Shown here one piece after another: positions 45,551 to 55,160 of a stretch of 64,000 bases of DNA. The notes under the pieces are model-generated. The model saw only the letters and a list, made by a program, of their open reading frames with translations. It made no database searches and had not been told where the DNA came from. The stretch is from contig NZ_CACVAO010000001.1 of the NCBI RefSeq assembly GCF_902726645.1, positions 3,358,636 to 3,422,635 on the forward strand, written 5' to 3'. This stretch comes from Halobacillus ihumii (lineage in GTDB: Bacteria > Bacillota > Bacilli > Bacillales > Halobacillaceae). Position 1 is the first letter of the stretch. Each line of letters opens with the position of its first letter. Made by a program: the position numbers and the translations under genes.

Positions 45551-46084
45551 ATGACCCATGTTAGAGTGGCTCGATTTGAGGATGCGAAAGATATTGCTAA
45601 TATTCATATTCAAAGTTGGAAATCTACATATAAAGACTTGATCGATGAAAGGGATATGAGTAATATCACTCTCGAAAATCGAGTCGTTCTGTGGGAAACC
45701 ATTTTACGCGCTCCGGTTAATGGACAGATTGCCTATGTGATTGAGAATGATCAACAAGAAGTTATAGGATTTGTGTCCGGTGGAAAAGAACGAACGAAGA
45801 ATTATGGATATGATGGAGAAATCTATGCCATTTATTTATTGGATGAGTATCAGCGTAAAGGCTATGGGAAGAAGATGATCGCAGCGTTCGTTGCGGCTAT
45901 GAAGGAAGCGGGATATCAATCATTATTAGTCTGGGTGCTCACGCGTAACCCATCGAGCAATTTTTATCGTGTTTTAGGTGCTCAGCCCGTTGAAGCGGAA
46001 GAAGTGACAATTGGTCAAGGCACCTATGAAGAGACAGCCTATGGATGGGAGCATATTAACTCGTTGTTACAGCATTTTTCCTGA
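45551..46084 (+). CDS. GNAT acetyltransferase
   Basis: 177 residues. RVARFEDAKDIANIHIQSWK starts the domain, IYLLDEYQRKGYGKKMI is the acetyl-CoA loop and LLVWVLTRNPSSNFYRVLG is motif B. ATG 45551 follows GGGGAG; the earlier frame start at 45530 is rejected. The substrate is unknown. Confidence 0.87.
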   Translation: MTHVRVARFEDAKDIANIHIQSWKSTYKDLIDERDMSNITLENRVVLWETILRAPVNGQIAYVIENDQQEVIGFVSGGKERTKNYGYDGEIYAIYLLDEYQRKGYGKKMIAAFVAAMKEAGYQSLLVWVLTRNPSSNFYRVLGAQPVEAEEVTIGQGTYEETAYGWEHINSLLQHFS

Positions 46085-46105
46085 AAAAAGGATATTAAAA
46101 AAGCT

Positions 46106-46145
46106 AATCCTCACTTAGTTCAAAACTAAGTGAGGATTTTTTATC
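46106..46145 (+). terminator. Terminator
   Basis: AATCCTCACTTAGTT pairs perfectly with AACTAAGTGAGGATT around CAA, followed by TTTTT. Confidence 0.85.
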
Positions 46146-46256
46146 TTATATTATAGGAGTAGATGTTATCTGTGATAAATTAAGAATTACCGAGATATAT
46201 CCGCGAATAGCCTTAGGGGGAAAAACGGTTAGTCTCTCTGACTGCAGGAAGGCTTC

Positions 46257-47129
46257 TCATTGTTCTTCATAAGGTTCGATATGGATATGAGCATAATAAA
46301 TCTTCATTTCCTGCTTAAGAAGGTCTTCCACCTCATCCGTAATATCATGGCCTTCCTGAATGGTCAGATTAGGATCAATGTTAATGGTAGCATCTACGAA
46401 AATCTGGTTCCCCTGCAGGCGAGCCTTCACATCATCAACGGTTAAAACGGATGGATGGCTAGCAATTACATGGCGAATATCATTAACTTCTACTTTGTTA
46501 AAACCGTCACTAAGAGTGTGACTGGCTTCTCTGAAAATATCCCAAGCGGTTTTGCAAATAATCAGTCCTACAATTAAGCCTGCTAATGGGTCCAGCCAAT
46601 ACACCCCTAACTGGGCGCCGAAAATACCTGCTGCAGCTCCGATACTGACGAGCGCATCTGAGCGATTATCCTGGGCGGCGGCATAAAGTGCTTGACTTTT
46701 TACCTGGGATGAGAGATTCAAGTTGTAACGGTACACGCCAAACATAAATATAGCTGCCAAGATGGCTGTCCACCCCGTTAACTTAGAGGGTTCGCTGGTT
46801 TGACCCTGTATGATGCCCTCAATAGTTCCAATGATAACTTCGATTCCCACGGTCACCATAATGAAGGCAGCCACTAAGGAGGCTATGGTTTCTGCCCTGA
46901 AATGTCCATAATGATGGTCTTCATCAGGAGGTTTGCGGGAAATTTTCAACCCGATGAGCACGGCAATGGATGCAATGACATCTGTTGTATTATTAAGGCC
47001 GTCAGCTCTGAGAGCCTCTGAGTTTCCGATGGCCGCCACAATAAGCTTAACGGCAGCAAGGACCAAATAAGCGATAATACTTACCCATGCCCCTTTCTCA
47101 CCACGTTTTATATTTTCGTATTCTCCCAT
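46257..47129 (-). CDS. Cation diffusion facilitator (CDF) family exporter
   Basis: 290 residues, six membrane helices plus a C-terminal cytoplasmic domain. The metal site shows ADGLNNTTDV in helix 2 and AQDNRSDALV in helix 5, with HHYGHFRAETIA between; Asn stands where many zinc CDFs have His in the first and second sites. HAHVEP-type metal residues are reduced to YYAHIHIEPYEEQ at the C-terminus. It expels divalent cations such as Mn, Fe or Zn. Monocistronic; it may be the manganese-type MntE-like branch. Confidence 0.87.
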   Translation of the reverse strand: MGEYENIKRGEKGAWVSIIAYLVLAAVKLIVAAIGNSEALRADGLNNTTDVIASIAVLIGLKISRKPPDEDHHYGHFRAETIASLVAAFIMVTVGIEVIIGTIEGIIQGQTSEPSKLTGWTAILAAIFMFGVYRYNLNLSSQVKSQALYAAAQDNRSDALVSIGAAAGIFGAQLGVYWLDPLAGLIVGLIICKTAWDIFREASHTLSDGFNKVEVNDIRHVIASHPSVLTVDDVKARLQGNQIFVDATINIDPNLTIQEGHDITDEVEDLLKQEMKIYYAHIHIEPYEEQ

Positions 47130-47443
47130 AACATGAGCCCCCGATTTGTGTTTTACAGCATGTTATAGCTTACCAAAGCTAGTTACATTGGGTCTAGAGA
47201 AAAAAATCTACCCAGCTGCACATAGCTTGCGGACGGTAAGAATCTTTGTACAAGGTAAACTTTTGAACAGTTCCAGTGTAGCCATGACTACGCTGTATTA
47301 TTTAATTTTTTTCAGATAAATTTGTTCAAAACAAGGTTTATATTTTAAATTAAAGGGAATTATATAACTAAATATTCAGAAAAATCATTGCGAAATACAT
47401 TAAAATCCTTCATAATGAAAAAAAGCAATAAGGGGGTATTCTC
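47130..47443. other. Gap of 314 bases without a gene
   Basis: Very AT-rich in its right half; it probably contains the promoter of the IDEAL gene and that of the divergent CDF gene. No repeat, hairpin or frame worth calling was seen. Confidence 0.5.
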
Positions 47444-47686
47444 ATGAGAAAGCAAAAGGTTATATACGTATTGCGTCGAAACCCTGGATTCAGGAACCGT
47501 GAAGTCACTGCCAAAAGAGAATTGTCCTTCGGGATTCGTTTAGCCTCAAGACTGCTTCTGGATGAATTAAGCTATCAATTTAATAAAGAACAGATAGACA
47601 AACAAATTAACTTAGCCATTGATAACGATGATAGACAAGAATTTCACCGTTTGAGTGAAAAATATCAACCCTATACTTGGGAATAG
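47444..47686 (+). CDS. IDEAL-domain small protein
   Basis: 80 residues. RLLLDELSYQFNKEQIDKQI and LAIDNDDRQEFHRLSEKY fit the IDEAL domain, a roughly 40-residue helical segment in small Bacillales proteins named after an Ile-Asp-Glu-Ala-Leu motif. Most members are uncharacterised. AAGGGGG precedes ATG 47444. Confidence 0.75.
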   Translation: MRKQKVIYVLRRNPGFRNREVTAKRELSFGIRLASRLLLDELSYQFNKEQIDKQINLAIDNDDRQEFHRLSEKYQPYTWE

Positions 47687-47691
47687 ATGAT

Positions 47692-47722
47692 AAAGTGCCA
47701 CTTATTCAGTGGCGCTTTTTTT
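47692..47722 (+). terminator. Terminator
   Basis: AAAGTGCCAC pairs with GTGGCGCTTT (one G-U) and is followed by a T run at 47716-47722. Confidence 0.8.
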
Positions 47723-47863
47723 GCCCTGCAGGCCTTCATGTCGACCTTTAGGAGCCTTTTCTTTCGTGACTGACCGCATACTCGTCATTATAAATTTGCG
47801 TGTACAGGAACTTCTTGAAAATGTTATAGTGAATAAAGATTAAAGGGTTAGGAAGGTATGACA

Positions 47864-48739
47864 ATGATGAAATGGAAGTATATTGTACTAGGTGTGGGCT
47901 TAAGCGTGATGCTGTCAGGTTGCTCCCTCGATCAATCCACCAGTTCAGACAATGAGGATAAACAGTCAACGTCAACTGAGCAGACTCCATCAAAAGATGA
48001 AGATTCCGCTAATGAACAGAAGCAATCGAATGAAGAGCAAAGCGAGAATTCTGAACCATCCAAAGAACAACAAAAGGAAGAGTCTGAAGAGCCTAATGTT
48101 CCAGCTGCTGGGGATAAAGCTGAGGAAAAGAAAGATAGTGATGGATTGACTGTCGTTAACGAACCTAAAAGTATGCATGTTGTGGTTAATAAGCAGCGAA
48201 AACTGCCTGACGGATATACACCACCTGACCTGGTGGTTCCGGATGTCCCTTTTTATTTCACTGAGTTTCATCCTAAAAAGCAGATGCGTAAAGAAGCGGC
48301 TAAAGCTCTCGAAGAATTGTTTGCTGCTGCCAGCCAAGACGGAATTGACTTAGTTGCTGCTTCGGGGTACCGCTCCTATGAGAGGCAAAAAAGTATTTAT
48401 CAGCAAAACGTGGCTGAGCGAGGAGAGAAGGAAGCGAATCAATTTTCCGCAAAACCTGGAACCAGTGAGCATCAGACAGGGTTAGCTATGGATGTAACTT
48501 CGGCCCAAATGGCGTTTAAATTAAAGCAATCCTTCCGACAGACCGATGAAGGAGCATGGCTTGCGAAAAATGCCCATGAGTACGGATTTATTATTAGATA
48601 TCCAAAAGGGAAATCCGATATCACTGGGTATTCGTATGAACCGTGGCATTTAAGGTATGTAGGAACGGATATTTCTACAGAGATACACAAACAGGAGGAG
48701 ACCCTGGAAGAATTCTTTGGATTCCATCCTGCTTCCTAA
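47864..48739 (+). CDS. M15 family D-alanyl-D-alanine carboxypeptidase, lipoprotein
   Basis: 291 residues. The lipobox LSGC is near residue 20, then comes a long Ser/Glu/Gln/Lys-rich linker (residues 25-90). The VanY/M15 catalytic domain follows, with ASGYRSYERQKSIY, KPGTSEHQTGLAMDVTS (zinc His/Asp) and GYSYEPWHLRYVG (Glu and the final His). It trims D-Ala from peptidoglycan outside the membrane, like YodJ of B. subtilis. ATG 47864 gives better spacing to AGGAAGG than ATG 47858. Confidence 0.9.
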   Translation: MMKWKYIVLGVGLSVMLSGCSLDQSTSSDNEDKQSTSTEQTPSKDEDSANEQKQSNEEQSENSEPSKEQQKEESEEPNVPAAGDKAEEKKDSDGLTVVNEPKSMHVVVNKQRKLPDGYTPPDLVVPDVPFYFTEFHPKKQMRKEAAKALEELFAAASQDGIDLVAASGYRSYERQKSIYQQNVAERGEKEANQFSAKPGTSEHQTGLAMDVTSAQMAFKLKQSFRQTDEGAWLAKNAHEYGFIIRYPKGKSDITGYSYEPWHLRYVGTDISTEIHKQEETLEEFFGFHPAS

Positions 48740-48755
48740 TTTATACATGACAAGT

Positions 48756-48822
48756 AGGAGCCTGATATGAACGGCGCGTTAGTCACTGTCTAGCGCACTG
48801 TTCAGAACGAGGGCTCCTTTTT
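48756..48822 (+). terminator. Long branched terminator hairpin
   Basis: AGGAGCC (48756-48762) pairs with GGCTCCT (48812-48818), followed by TTTTT. The loop contains smaller self-pairing parts (GCGCG / GCGC, GAAC / GTTC). Confidence 0.65.
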
Positions 48823-48826
48823 TCAT

Positions 48827-49447
48827 TCACTCACTTAATCCGACACGTACTTGAGGAAATCGTGCTTTTTTTATTTCGTCAAAGGCAAACTGAGCTGTAT
48901 CGCCAACGGTTATTTTCTTACCGTCAGCAGGCAGGTAATTGACTTCATGGCGGATACTCCCGGCAGCCTCGCCATCAGGGAGGTATGTAGGACATAAGAT
49001 CGTCCATGACAGGCCGGATTGGGATAAAGCCTTGAATGCAAATAAATGTTCTTCAGCAGCGAATGTTTGACGCCGCTTCGATTCACTGGTTTGAAACCGA
49101 TAACTTTTTTCCTCGATACGACTATTTAAAATACCTGCAGTGCCGATAGTTATAATTCTTTCTACATCGTATTTGTCCATGGTCCGAATAATTACAGGCA
49201 TTGCTTGAGATAGGGTAGTGGTTTTATCCGTGCCGAGTCCACTGAAAACGATATCGCAACCATGTATGGTGGCTTCCACATCCTCGGGGTTGAGCACATC
49301 GCCTTCAATAAGATGGGCGCTCGGGATCATTTCCTGAGCCTTGGTACGGTCTCTTACTAAAGCGTTGACTTCAATTTTTTCTTCGGCAGCTTGATTGACC
49401 ACACGGTTTCCTACTCTTCCGGTGGCTCCAAAAACGGCAATTTTCAT
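48827..49447 (-). CDS. NAD(P)H-binding atypical SDR protein
   Basis: 206 residues. FGATGRVGNRVVNQA (residues 6-20) is the NAD(P) loop, with EGDVLNPEDVEATIHGCDIV and GLGTDKTTT following. It resembles NmrA-like/YwnB-type atypical short-chain dehydrogenases that lack a classic YxxxK centre; the role may be redox sensing or reduction. GAGGTG precedes ATG 49447. Confidence 0.82.
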   Translation of the reverse strand: MKIAVFGATGRVGNRVVNQAAEEKIEVNALVRDRTKAQEMIPSAHLIEGDVLNPEDVEATIHGCDIVFSGLGTDKTTTLSQAMPVIIRTMDKYDVERIITIGTAGILNSRIEEKSYRFQTSESKRRQTFAAEEHLFAFKALSQSGLSWTILCPTYLPDGEAAGSIRHEVNYLPADGKKITVGDTAQFAFDEIKKARFPQVRVGLSE

Positions 49448-49536
49448 CAGTAACACCTCATTATTATGAATTTTGTAAAAATTGAACTATAATCCAGACT
49501 GATTTGATAAACTTAATCAAGGGGAGGTGGCATGGA

Positions 49537-50832
49537 ATGAAAAAGAAACCGGTCTTAAGCTGGATGTTATATGATTTTGGGAACTCAGCCTTTGCTACAA
49601 CCATTTTGGCTGCCGTATTGCCTGTTTTCTATTATGATGTAGCTGCAAAAGGGGTTGAGGATTCCTTGGCCACCAGCTATTGGGGATATTCCCAGTCTAT
49701 AGCTGTCTTAATCATCGCAATACTTGCTCCGATTCTTGGTGCTATTAGTGATTTTTCAGCAGCCAAGAAAAAGTTCTTAATGTTTTTTGCCTTCATGGGG
49801 ATGACGGCAAGTGTGCTGTTAGCCTTTGTAGGGGAAGGAGATTATCTTCTAGCTTCCCTGCTTCTGATTGTAGGTACGATCGGGTTCTCCGGCGGCAATG
49901 CATTCTATGATGCCTTCTTACCAGAGGTTAGTGATGAAAAATCCATTGATAAAGTATCCTCCTGGGGTTATGCTTTCGGCTATCTTGGAGGTGGAGTACT
50001 GTTAGCCATTAACTTGATGATGATCTTAAATTATCAATGGTTTGGCTTGCCCGATACATTGACAGCTACACAGCTTTCGTTCGTATCTGTTGGAGTATGG
50101 TGGCTGATTTTTGCCATTCCGTTATTTAAAAATGTGAAAGAAGAGAAAAAGCAGAGGCCCCGGCGCACTTCATCCTACGCCAAAATCGGCTTTAAACGAG
50201 TGAGCAGAACGATTAGAGAACTGCCACAATTTAAACATCTGCTTATTTTCTTACTAGCTTTCTGGCTGTACAATGATGGGATATCCACGATTATTAAGAT
50301 GGCTACCATCTATGGCAGAGATATAGGGATCAACAGTAATTCACTTATTCTGGCCTTATTAATTACTCAATTCGTCGGGATCCCATTTGCCTTTTTATTT
50401 GGGTATATCGCTGATAAAATCTCCGCAAAGCGTGCCCTTACACTGACCTTATATATTTATTTAGCGATTGTGGCATTAGGATATTTTATGACCTCTGCTT
50501 TGCACTTTTACCTGTTAGCCATCTGTGTAGGGATGGTACAGGGCGGGGCGCAGTCATTGAGCCGATCTATTTTTGGCAAAATGGTTCCGGCTGACCGCCA
50601 CGCTGAATTTTACGGATTTTATGGAATTTCTTCTAAATTCGCCGCCATCTTCGGTCCGTTCGTTTTTGCACTGGTCGGCCAATTAACGGGATCTAGCCGA
50701 CTCGGTATTTTGTCATTAATGGTCTTTTTTATCGGTGGAATTGTGTTATTGAAATTTGTTGATGTTGAAAAAGGGATGGTTCAAGCCCGAGAACATACAA
50801 AAAACCAACAAAAGACGATAGTTAAAACATAG
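49537..50832 (+). CDS. MFS transporter, UMF1/Atg22-like
   Basis: 431 residues, 12 membrane helices. LSWMLYDFGNSAFATTI at the N-terminus and GGGVLLAINLMMI, DGISTIIKMATIYGRDIGIN and GGAQSLSRS in order match the UMF1 family, related to yeast vacuolar Atg22. The substrate in bacteria is unknown. ATG 49537 follows GGGGAGGTGG; the earlier frame ATG 49504 is not supported. Confidence 0.88.
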   Translation: MKKKPVLSWMLYDFGNSAFATTILAAVLPVFYYDVAAKGVEDSLATSYWGYSQSIAVLIIAILAPILGAISDFSAAKKKFLMFFAFMGMTASVLLAFVGEGDYLLASLLLIVGTIGFSGGNAFYDAFLPEVSDEKSIDKVSSWGYAFGYLGGGVLLAINLMMILNYQWFGLPDTLTATQLSFVSVGVWWLIFAIPLFKNVKEEKKQRPRRTSSYAKIGFKRVSRTIRELPQFKHLLIFLLAFWLYNDGISTIIKMATIYGRDIGINSNSLILALLITQFVGIPFAFLFGYIADKISAKRALTLTLYIYLAIVALGYFMTSALHFYLLAICVGMVQGGAQSLSRSIFGKMVPADRHAEFYGFYGISSKFAAIFGPFVFALVGQLTGSSRLGILSLMVFFIGGIVLLKFVDVEKGMVQAREHTKNQQKTIVKT

Positions 50833-50833
50833 A

Positions 50834-50862
50834 AGAGAGCCCCGCGTGCAGCGGGGCTCTCT
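50834..50862. terminator. Hairpin between convergent genes
   Basis: AGAGAGCCCCGC pairs perfectly with GCGGGGCTCTCT around GTGCA; only a weak T tail. It separates the UMF1 and phospholipase C genes. Confidence 0.7.
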
Positions 50863-50876
50863 GAGCTTATTCTGCC

Positions 50877-51794
50877 TTATACAATAGGATCACTATAGTA
50901 ATTGTCCAGTTCAAGCGTCAATGGTTTTCCCGTATCATAAGAAATATCCCCGATCAAAGCTTCGATCTCCTCCAGGCGATTTTCCTTCGTACTGCTCCAA
51001 TACTGCAGAATTCTTTCTATGACCACACAAGCCTCCGCAAAGGCCTTTTCATATAAATCAATAAAAGAAGAAGTGGAAATTTCACCGGTGGCTGAATGCA
51101 TCCATTCTTGGTTTGTTTCATTTAAGTAGTCAACTTCCTTATCGATCGGTCTGTGTGAAAAGGGAGAAACGAGTGTACCTAACAATTGATTCTTCCATCC
51201 AACCGGATCAAATAACAAACGCTGAGCGAGAGCGATGTCCATGAAGGACTGGACCATATAATTCGAAGGGACAGTCTGAACCGCTTGGGGAAATTGAATA
51301 TAGATTTCCTGCTCGATCCATTGCGCCAGCTTTTTTGCTTCTTGTTTACTCAATCGAATCTGCTTGTGAGCGGGTGTTTTCCATGTTTTCCGATCCCGAT
51401 AACGGTCCAGTATGATGGTGTCAATGATGACTTCAAGTATTTGATGTTTATGGCCTTCATAGCCAGAACGATAGTGAATATAAGGATGTGTAATACGGTC
51501 AAGAATATGATGGGTAACGAAACCGAGAATATAGGCTTGGGACTGATTTTTTTCATGTTTGCCACGTTTAATGATGTTGTGTAAGAAGGAACCGCATTTT
51601 TCTGTATGCAGCTTCATTCCAATGTCGGGAACATTTCGATCATTGAGTTTAGGCCAAAAATTGTAATAGAAGAACGGATCGGGTCCTTGAGCACCGAGAG
51701 CTAAAAACCGCCCGGATGTTTCGATAATATCGTGGCGCTCAAGCTTGGCACAAACGTCTTCTGCAAACAAAATATGTGTCCAAATATTCGGCAT
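50877..51794 (-). CDS. Zinc-dependent phospholipase C family protein
   Basis: 305 residues. The N-terminal WTHILFAEDV and GAQGPDPFFYY, then FVTHHILDRITHPYIHYRSG and DTIILDRYRDRKT, carry the zinc-binding His and Asp of the PF00882-type enzymes. No signal peptide is visible, so it may act inside the cell. ATG 51794 lies five bases after GAGGTG. Confidence 0.85.
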   Translation of the reverse strand: MPNIWTHILFAEDVCAKLERHDIIETSGRFLALGAQGPDPFFYYNFWPKLNDRNVPDIGMKLHTEKCGSFLHNIIKRGKHEKNQSQAYILGFVTHHILDRITHPYIHYRSGYEGHKHQILEVIIDTIILDRYRDRKTWKTPAHKQIRLSKQEAKKLAQWIEQEIYIQFPQAVQTVPSNYMVQSFMDIALAQRLLFDPVGWKNQLLGTLVSPFSHRPIDKEVDYLNETNQEWMHSATGEISTSSFIDLYEKAFAEACVVIERILQYWSSTKENRLEEIEALIGDISYDTGKPLTLELDNYYSDPIV

Positions 51795-51833
51795 GTCCAC
51801 ACCTCGTTTTTCCTTTATTATAAACTAACATAG

Positions 51834-51858
51834 AAAAAGAGCCCCGAGGACTCTTTTT
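51834..51858. terminator. Small hairpin with T run
   Basis: AAAAAGAG (51834-51841) pairs with CTCTTTTT (51851-51858). It lies between two divergent genes, so it does not end either; it might be a leader hairpin. Confidence 0.4.
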
Positions 51859-52094
51859 CACCCATTTATTTACCCATTGGAAAAGACCAAGCTAAAACTG
51901 CATCTCTTCTTGAGAGATCAGCCTGCTTTTCAACTGGTAGCCTTATTCTATAATATGATCAGAAAAATGTAAATAATCAGATAAATTTACTGTGGCATTT
52001 TTCAACAAATTCCCCATGCTGATTAATGAATGTTTATAAGAAAATTGATACAATTAATAAGGGATGTTTACACAAGATATAAAGGAGGAGCATC

Positions 52095-53486
52095 ATGGAC
52101 TATCGAATTGAAAAAGATACATTAGGTGAAATAAAAGTCCCGAGTGATAAGTATTGGGCAGCTCAAACGCAACGGAGTAAAGAGAATTTTCCGATTGGCA
52201 ATGAGAAAATGCCGAAAGAAATTATTGAAGGGTTTGCCATTCTTAAAAAGAGTGCTGCCAAAGCCAATCATGAACTTGGTTTACTTGAAAAAGATAAAGC
52301 GGATGCGATTGGACATGCAGCCGATCAAATTCTTGAAGGTGTTTTAGAGGAACATTTTCCGCTTGTTGTCTGGCAAACGGGCAGTGGTACACAATCTAAT
52401 ATGAACGTGAATGAAGTGATCGCTCATGTGGGGAATAAGTGGCTTGAGGAGCAGGGGAAAGAAACACGTTTGCATCCTAATGACGATGTAAACAAATCTC
52501 AAAGCTCTAATGATACATACCCTACAGCACTGCACATTGCGTCAGTCAGAAAGCTTGAGGATGTATTACTTCCAGGTTTAACACAATTAAAAGATACATT
52601 AGAAGAAAAGATGGAAGCGTTTAACGACATTGTTAAAATTGGACGTACTCATTTACAAGATGCGACACCGCTAACGCTCGGTCAGGAAATAAGCGGATGG
52701 CACCGTATGCTTGAAAAAACCGAAAAAATGCTGATTGATAGTACAAACTATGTAAAAGAGCTTGCGATTGGCGGGACTGCTGTCGGGACTGGTCTAAATG
52801 CGCATGTAGATTTTGCGGATCAAGTCGTTTCCAAAATTAATGATGAAACACAGAAACATTTTATTTCTGCACCGAATAAATTTCATGCGTTAACATCTCA
52901 TGATGAACTGGTTCATGCTCACGGAGCTATCAAGGCATTGGCAGCTGACGTTATGAAAATTGCCAATGATGTCAGATGGCTGGCCAGTGGACCGCGTTGT
53001 GGAATCGGTGAAATTACAATTCCGGCCAATGAGCCTGGCAGCTCGATTATGCCTGGTAAAGTCAATCCGACTCAGAGTGAAGCGATCACAATGGTTGCTG
53101 CACAGGTGATGGGGAATGATGCAACGATTGGATTTGCAGCCAGCCAAGGTAATTTTGAATTGAATGTATTTAAACCTGTCATTGCTTATAACTTCTTGCA
53201 GTCCGCGCAATTACTTGCTGACAGCATGGTTTCCTTTAATGAACGCTGTGTCGTTGGTTTAGAACCAAACCATGAGCAAATTGAAAAGTATCTACGTGAT
53301 TCATTAATGCTCGTGACAGCATTGAATCCGCACATTGGCTATGAAAATGCAGCTAAAATCGCGAAAACAGCTTTTGAAAAAGACCAAACATTGAAGGAAA
53401 CAGCTGTTGAACTTGGTTTGCTTACAGAAGAGCAATTCGAGGAATATGTAGATCCAAAGGCGATGACAAAGCCTAACGCCAAGTAA
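52095..53486 (+). CDS. fumC: Fumarate hydratase class II
   Basis: 463 residues. Converts fumarate to malate in the TCA cycle. The class II signature [15 protein letters not shown] and [14 protein letters not shown], plus the active-site [16 protein letters not shown], are intact; length and order match FumC of Bacillus. AAAGGAGGAG precedes ATG 52095. It stands alone between the phospholipase and SASP genes. Confidence 0.97.
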   Translation: MDYRIEKDTLGEIKVPSDKYWAAQTQRSKENFPIGNEKMPKEIIEGFAILKKSAAKANHELGLLEKDKADAIGHAADQILEGVLEEHFPLVVWQTGSGTQSNMNVNEVIAHVGNKWLEEQGKETRLHPNDDVNKSQSSNDTYPTALHIASVRKLEDVLLPGLTQLKDTLEEKMEAFNDIVKIGRTHLQDATPLTLGQEISGWHRMLEKTEKMLIDSTNYVKELAIGGTAVGTGLNAHVDFADQVVSKINDETQKHFISAPNKFHALTSHDELVHAHGAIKALAADVMKIANDVRWLASGPRCGIGEITIPANEPGSSIMPGKVNPTQSEAITMVAAQVMGNDATIGFAASQGNFELNVFKPVIAYNFLQSAQLLADSMVSFNERCVVGLEPNHEQIEKYLRDSLMLVTALNPHIGYENAAKIAKTAFEKDQTLKETAVELGLLTEEQFEEYVDPKAMTKPNAK

Positions 53487-53553
53487 CTATATAACGTTTT
53501 GCCATGTCCATTCACCTCTAAATAAATTTCCGTATATTGGAATGAAATTTCTG

Positions 53554-53583
53554 TGATAAAAATAGCAGTACCCGATCATACTA
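53554..53583 (+). promoter_or_regulatory. Sigma-G-like promoter of SASP gene
   Basis: TGATA (53554-53558) and CATACTA (53577-53583) are separated by 18 bases, close to the forespore sigma-G consensus. They lie 30 bases before the SASP ATG. Confidence 0.55.
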
Positions 53584-53612
53584 CTATTACACAGGACAGG
53601 AGGTGAGACAAC

Positions 53613-53810
53613 ATGGCTAACAACAGTTCAAACGAGTTAGTAGTACCTGGCGTACAACAAGCTCTAGACCAAATGAAAACTGAGATTGCACAAGAATTCG
53701 GAGTACAACTTGGTGCTGATTCTACTTCCCGTGCTAACGGTTCTGTAGGTGGAGAAATCACTAAGCGTCTTGTGTCTATGGCTGAACAACAGTTCGGCGG
53801 ACAAAAATAA
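53613..53810 (+). CDS. Alpha/beta-type small acid-soluble spore protein
   Basis: 65 residues. [20 protein letters not shown] and [20 protein letters not shown] are the two conserved SASP segments, with the germination-protease cleavage site around EIAQEFG. It coats and protects DNA in dormant spores. AGGAGGTGAG precedes ATG 53613. A strong terminator follows. Confidence 0.96.
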   Translation: MANNSSNELVVPGVQQALDQMKTEIAQEFGVQLGADSTSRANGSVGGEITKRLVSMAEQQFGGQK

Positions 53811-53826
53811 TTAAATAATCTGAAGG

Positions 53827-53858
53827 AGGAGAAAGGGTGCGCCCTTTCTCCTCTTTAA
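53827..53858 (+). terminator. Terminator of SASP gene
   Basis: AGGAGAAAGGG pairs with CCCTTTCTCCT around TGCG, followed by a short T-rich tail. Confidence 0.75.
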
Positions 53859-53890
53859 TTTTAACCTTCTTTTTAGAACACAGCCTTAGA

Positions 53891-53928
53891 AAAAAGACGC
53901 AGCTGGCAAAATCAGCTGCGTCTTTTAA
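53891..53928 (-). terminator. Terminator of msmX
   Basis: AAAAGACGCAGCTG pairs with CAGCTGCGTCTTTT; T-rich on the minus strand, just after the msmX stop. Confidence 0.85.
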
Positions 53929-53940
53929 TTGAGTTTAGTT

Positions 53941-55038
53941 TTAATGGATACGCTGTTCCGTTTCTTTATCGAAAAAGTGGACTTTGTTCATATCAATCGC
54001 AAGTTCGATTTCATCTCCACCGTTAATATCAGAACGGGAATCAACCCTTGCAATGAACTCTTGATCATCCAGTTTAGAATAAAGATATGATTCAGATCCC
54101 ATTAGCTCAGCTACTTCGATGTAGGCTTTAATTTTCTTATCTGGGTTCGCATCGATAAATAACGGTTCATCATGCATATCTTCCGGGCGTACACCGAGAA
54201 CGACTTCTTTATCAATATAATTCTGATCACGCAATGTCTTTAACTTTCCTTCTGGCACAGCAAGATTTACATCGCCTATTTGAATATGATCCTCACGAAG
54301 GGTTCCGGCAAAGAAGTTCATGGCAGGAGATCCGATGAAACCACCGACAAAAACATTTTCCGGCTTGTCATATACTTCTTTAGGTGCCCCAACCTGCTGG
54401 ATGATCCCATCCTTCATAACGACAAGACGTGTAGCCATCGTCATGGCCTCTGTCTGGTCGTGGGTTACATAGATCGTTGTCGTTTGCAGACGCTGGTGAA
54501 GCTTTTGAATTTCGGCTCTCATCTGAACACGTAATTTCGCATCAAGGTTGGATAATGGTTCATCCATTAAGAACACTTTCGCATCACGTACAATCGCACG
54601 TCCAAGTGCCACACGCTGACGCTGTCCACCTGAGAGTGCTTTCGGTTTACGATCTAATAAAGCTTCAAGTCCCAGGATATTGGCTGCGTTGTTGACGCGC
54701 TGCTCGATTTCTTTTTTATCCATTTTACGTAATTTAAGGCCGAATGCCATATTATCATAAACGTTCATATGCGGATAAAGAGCATAGTTCTGGAACACCA
54801 TCGCAATGTCGCGGTCTTTAGGTGCCACATCATTCATGCGCTTTTCATCAATTATGAAATCACCGCCCGTTATTTCCTCAAGCCCGGCAATCATTCTTAA
54901 GGTTGTTGATTTACCACAGCCAGATGGACCTACAAAAACGATGAATTCTTTGTCATTAATATGTAAGTTGAAGTCATCAACGGCTTTTACTTTCTTGTCA
55001 TACACTTTTTCAATATTATTTAACTTTAACTCTGCCAT
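53941..55038 (-). CDS. msmX: Multi-sugar ABC transporter ATPase MsmX
   Basis: 365 residues. Walker A GPSGCGKST (residues 38-46), signature LSGGQRQR, Walker B LMDEPLSNLDA, a His-loop THDQTEA, and a C-terminal TOBE/OB domain with VLGVRPEDMH. This is the MsmX/UgpC/MalK type that energises several sugar importers. No importer genes are adjacent, as expected for a shared ATPase. A cre-like site lies 23 bases before the ATG. Confidence 0.95.
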   Translation of the reverse strand: MAELKLNNIEKVYDKKVKAVDDFNLHINDKEFIVFVGPSGCGKSTTLRMIAGLEEITGGDFIIDEKRMNDVAPKDRDIAMVFQNYALYPHMNVYDNMAFGLKLRKMDKKEIEQRVNNAANILGLEALLDRKPKALSGGQRQRVALGRAIVRDAKVFLMDEPLSNLDAKLRVQMRAEIQKLHQRLQTTTIYVTHDQTEAMTMATRLVVMKDGIIQQVGAPKEVYDKPENVFVGGFIGSPAMNFFAGTLREDHIQIGDVNLAVPEGKLKTLRDQNYIDKEVVLGVRPEDMHDEPLFIDANPDKKIKAYIEVAELMGSESYLYSKLDDQEFIARVDSRSDINGGDEIELAIDMNKVHFFDKETEQRIH

Positions 55039-55060
55039 GAAAGGTGCCTCCCTGTTTTTT

Positions 55061-55074
55061 TGAAATCGCTTTCT
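55061..55074 (-). promoter_or_regulatory. cre-like catabolite element upstream of msmX
   Basis: On the minus strand AGAAAGCGATTTCA differs from the palindromic CcpA consensus TGAAAGCGnTTTCA only at the first base. It is placed between promoter and start codon, suitable for repression. Confidence 0.55.
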
Positions 55075-55160
55075 TTGGTTAATATAAGTTTACCGCAGTG
55101 AACAGGAAGGGTAAATGGACAACGTGCACAAAGAATGCTTTCGTAATTTGTGCACGTTGT

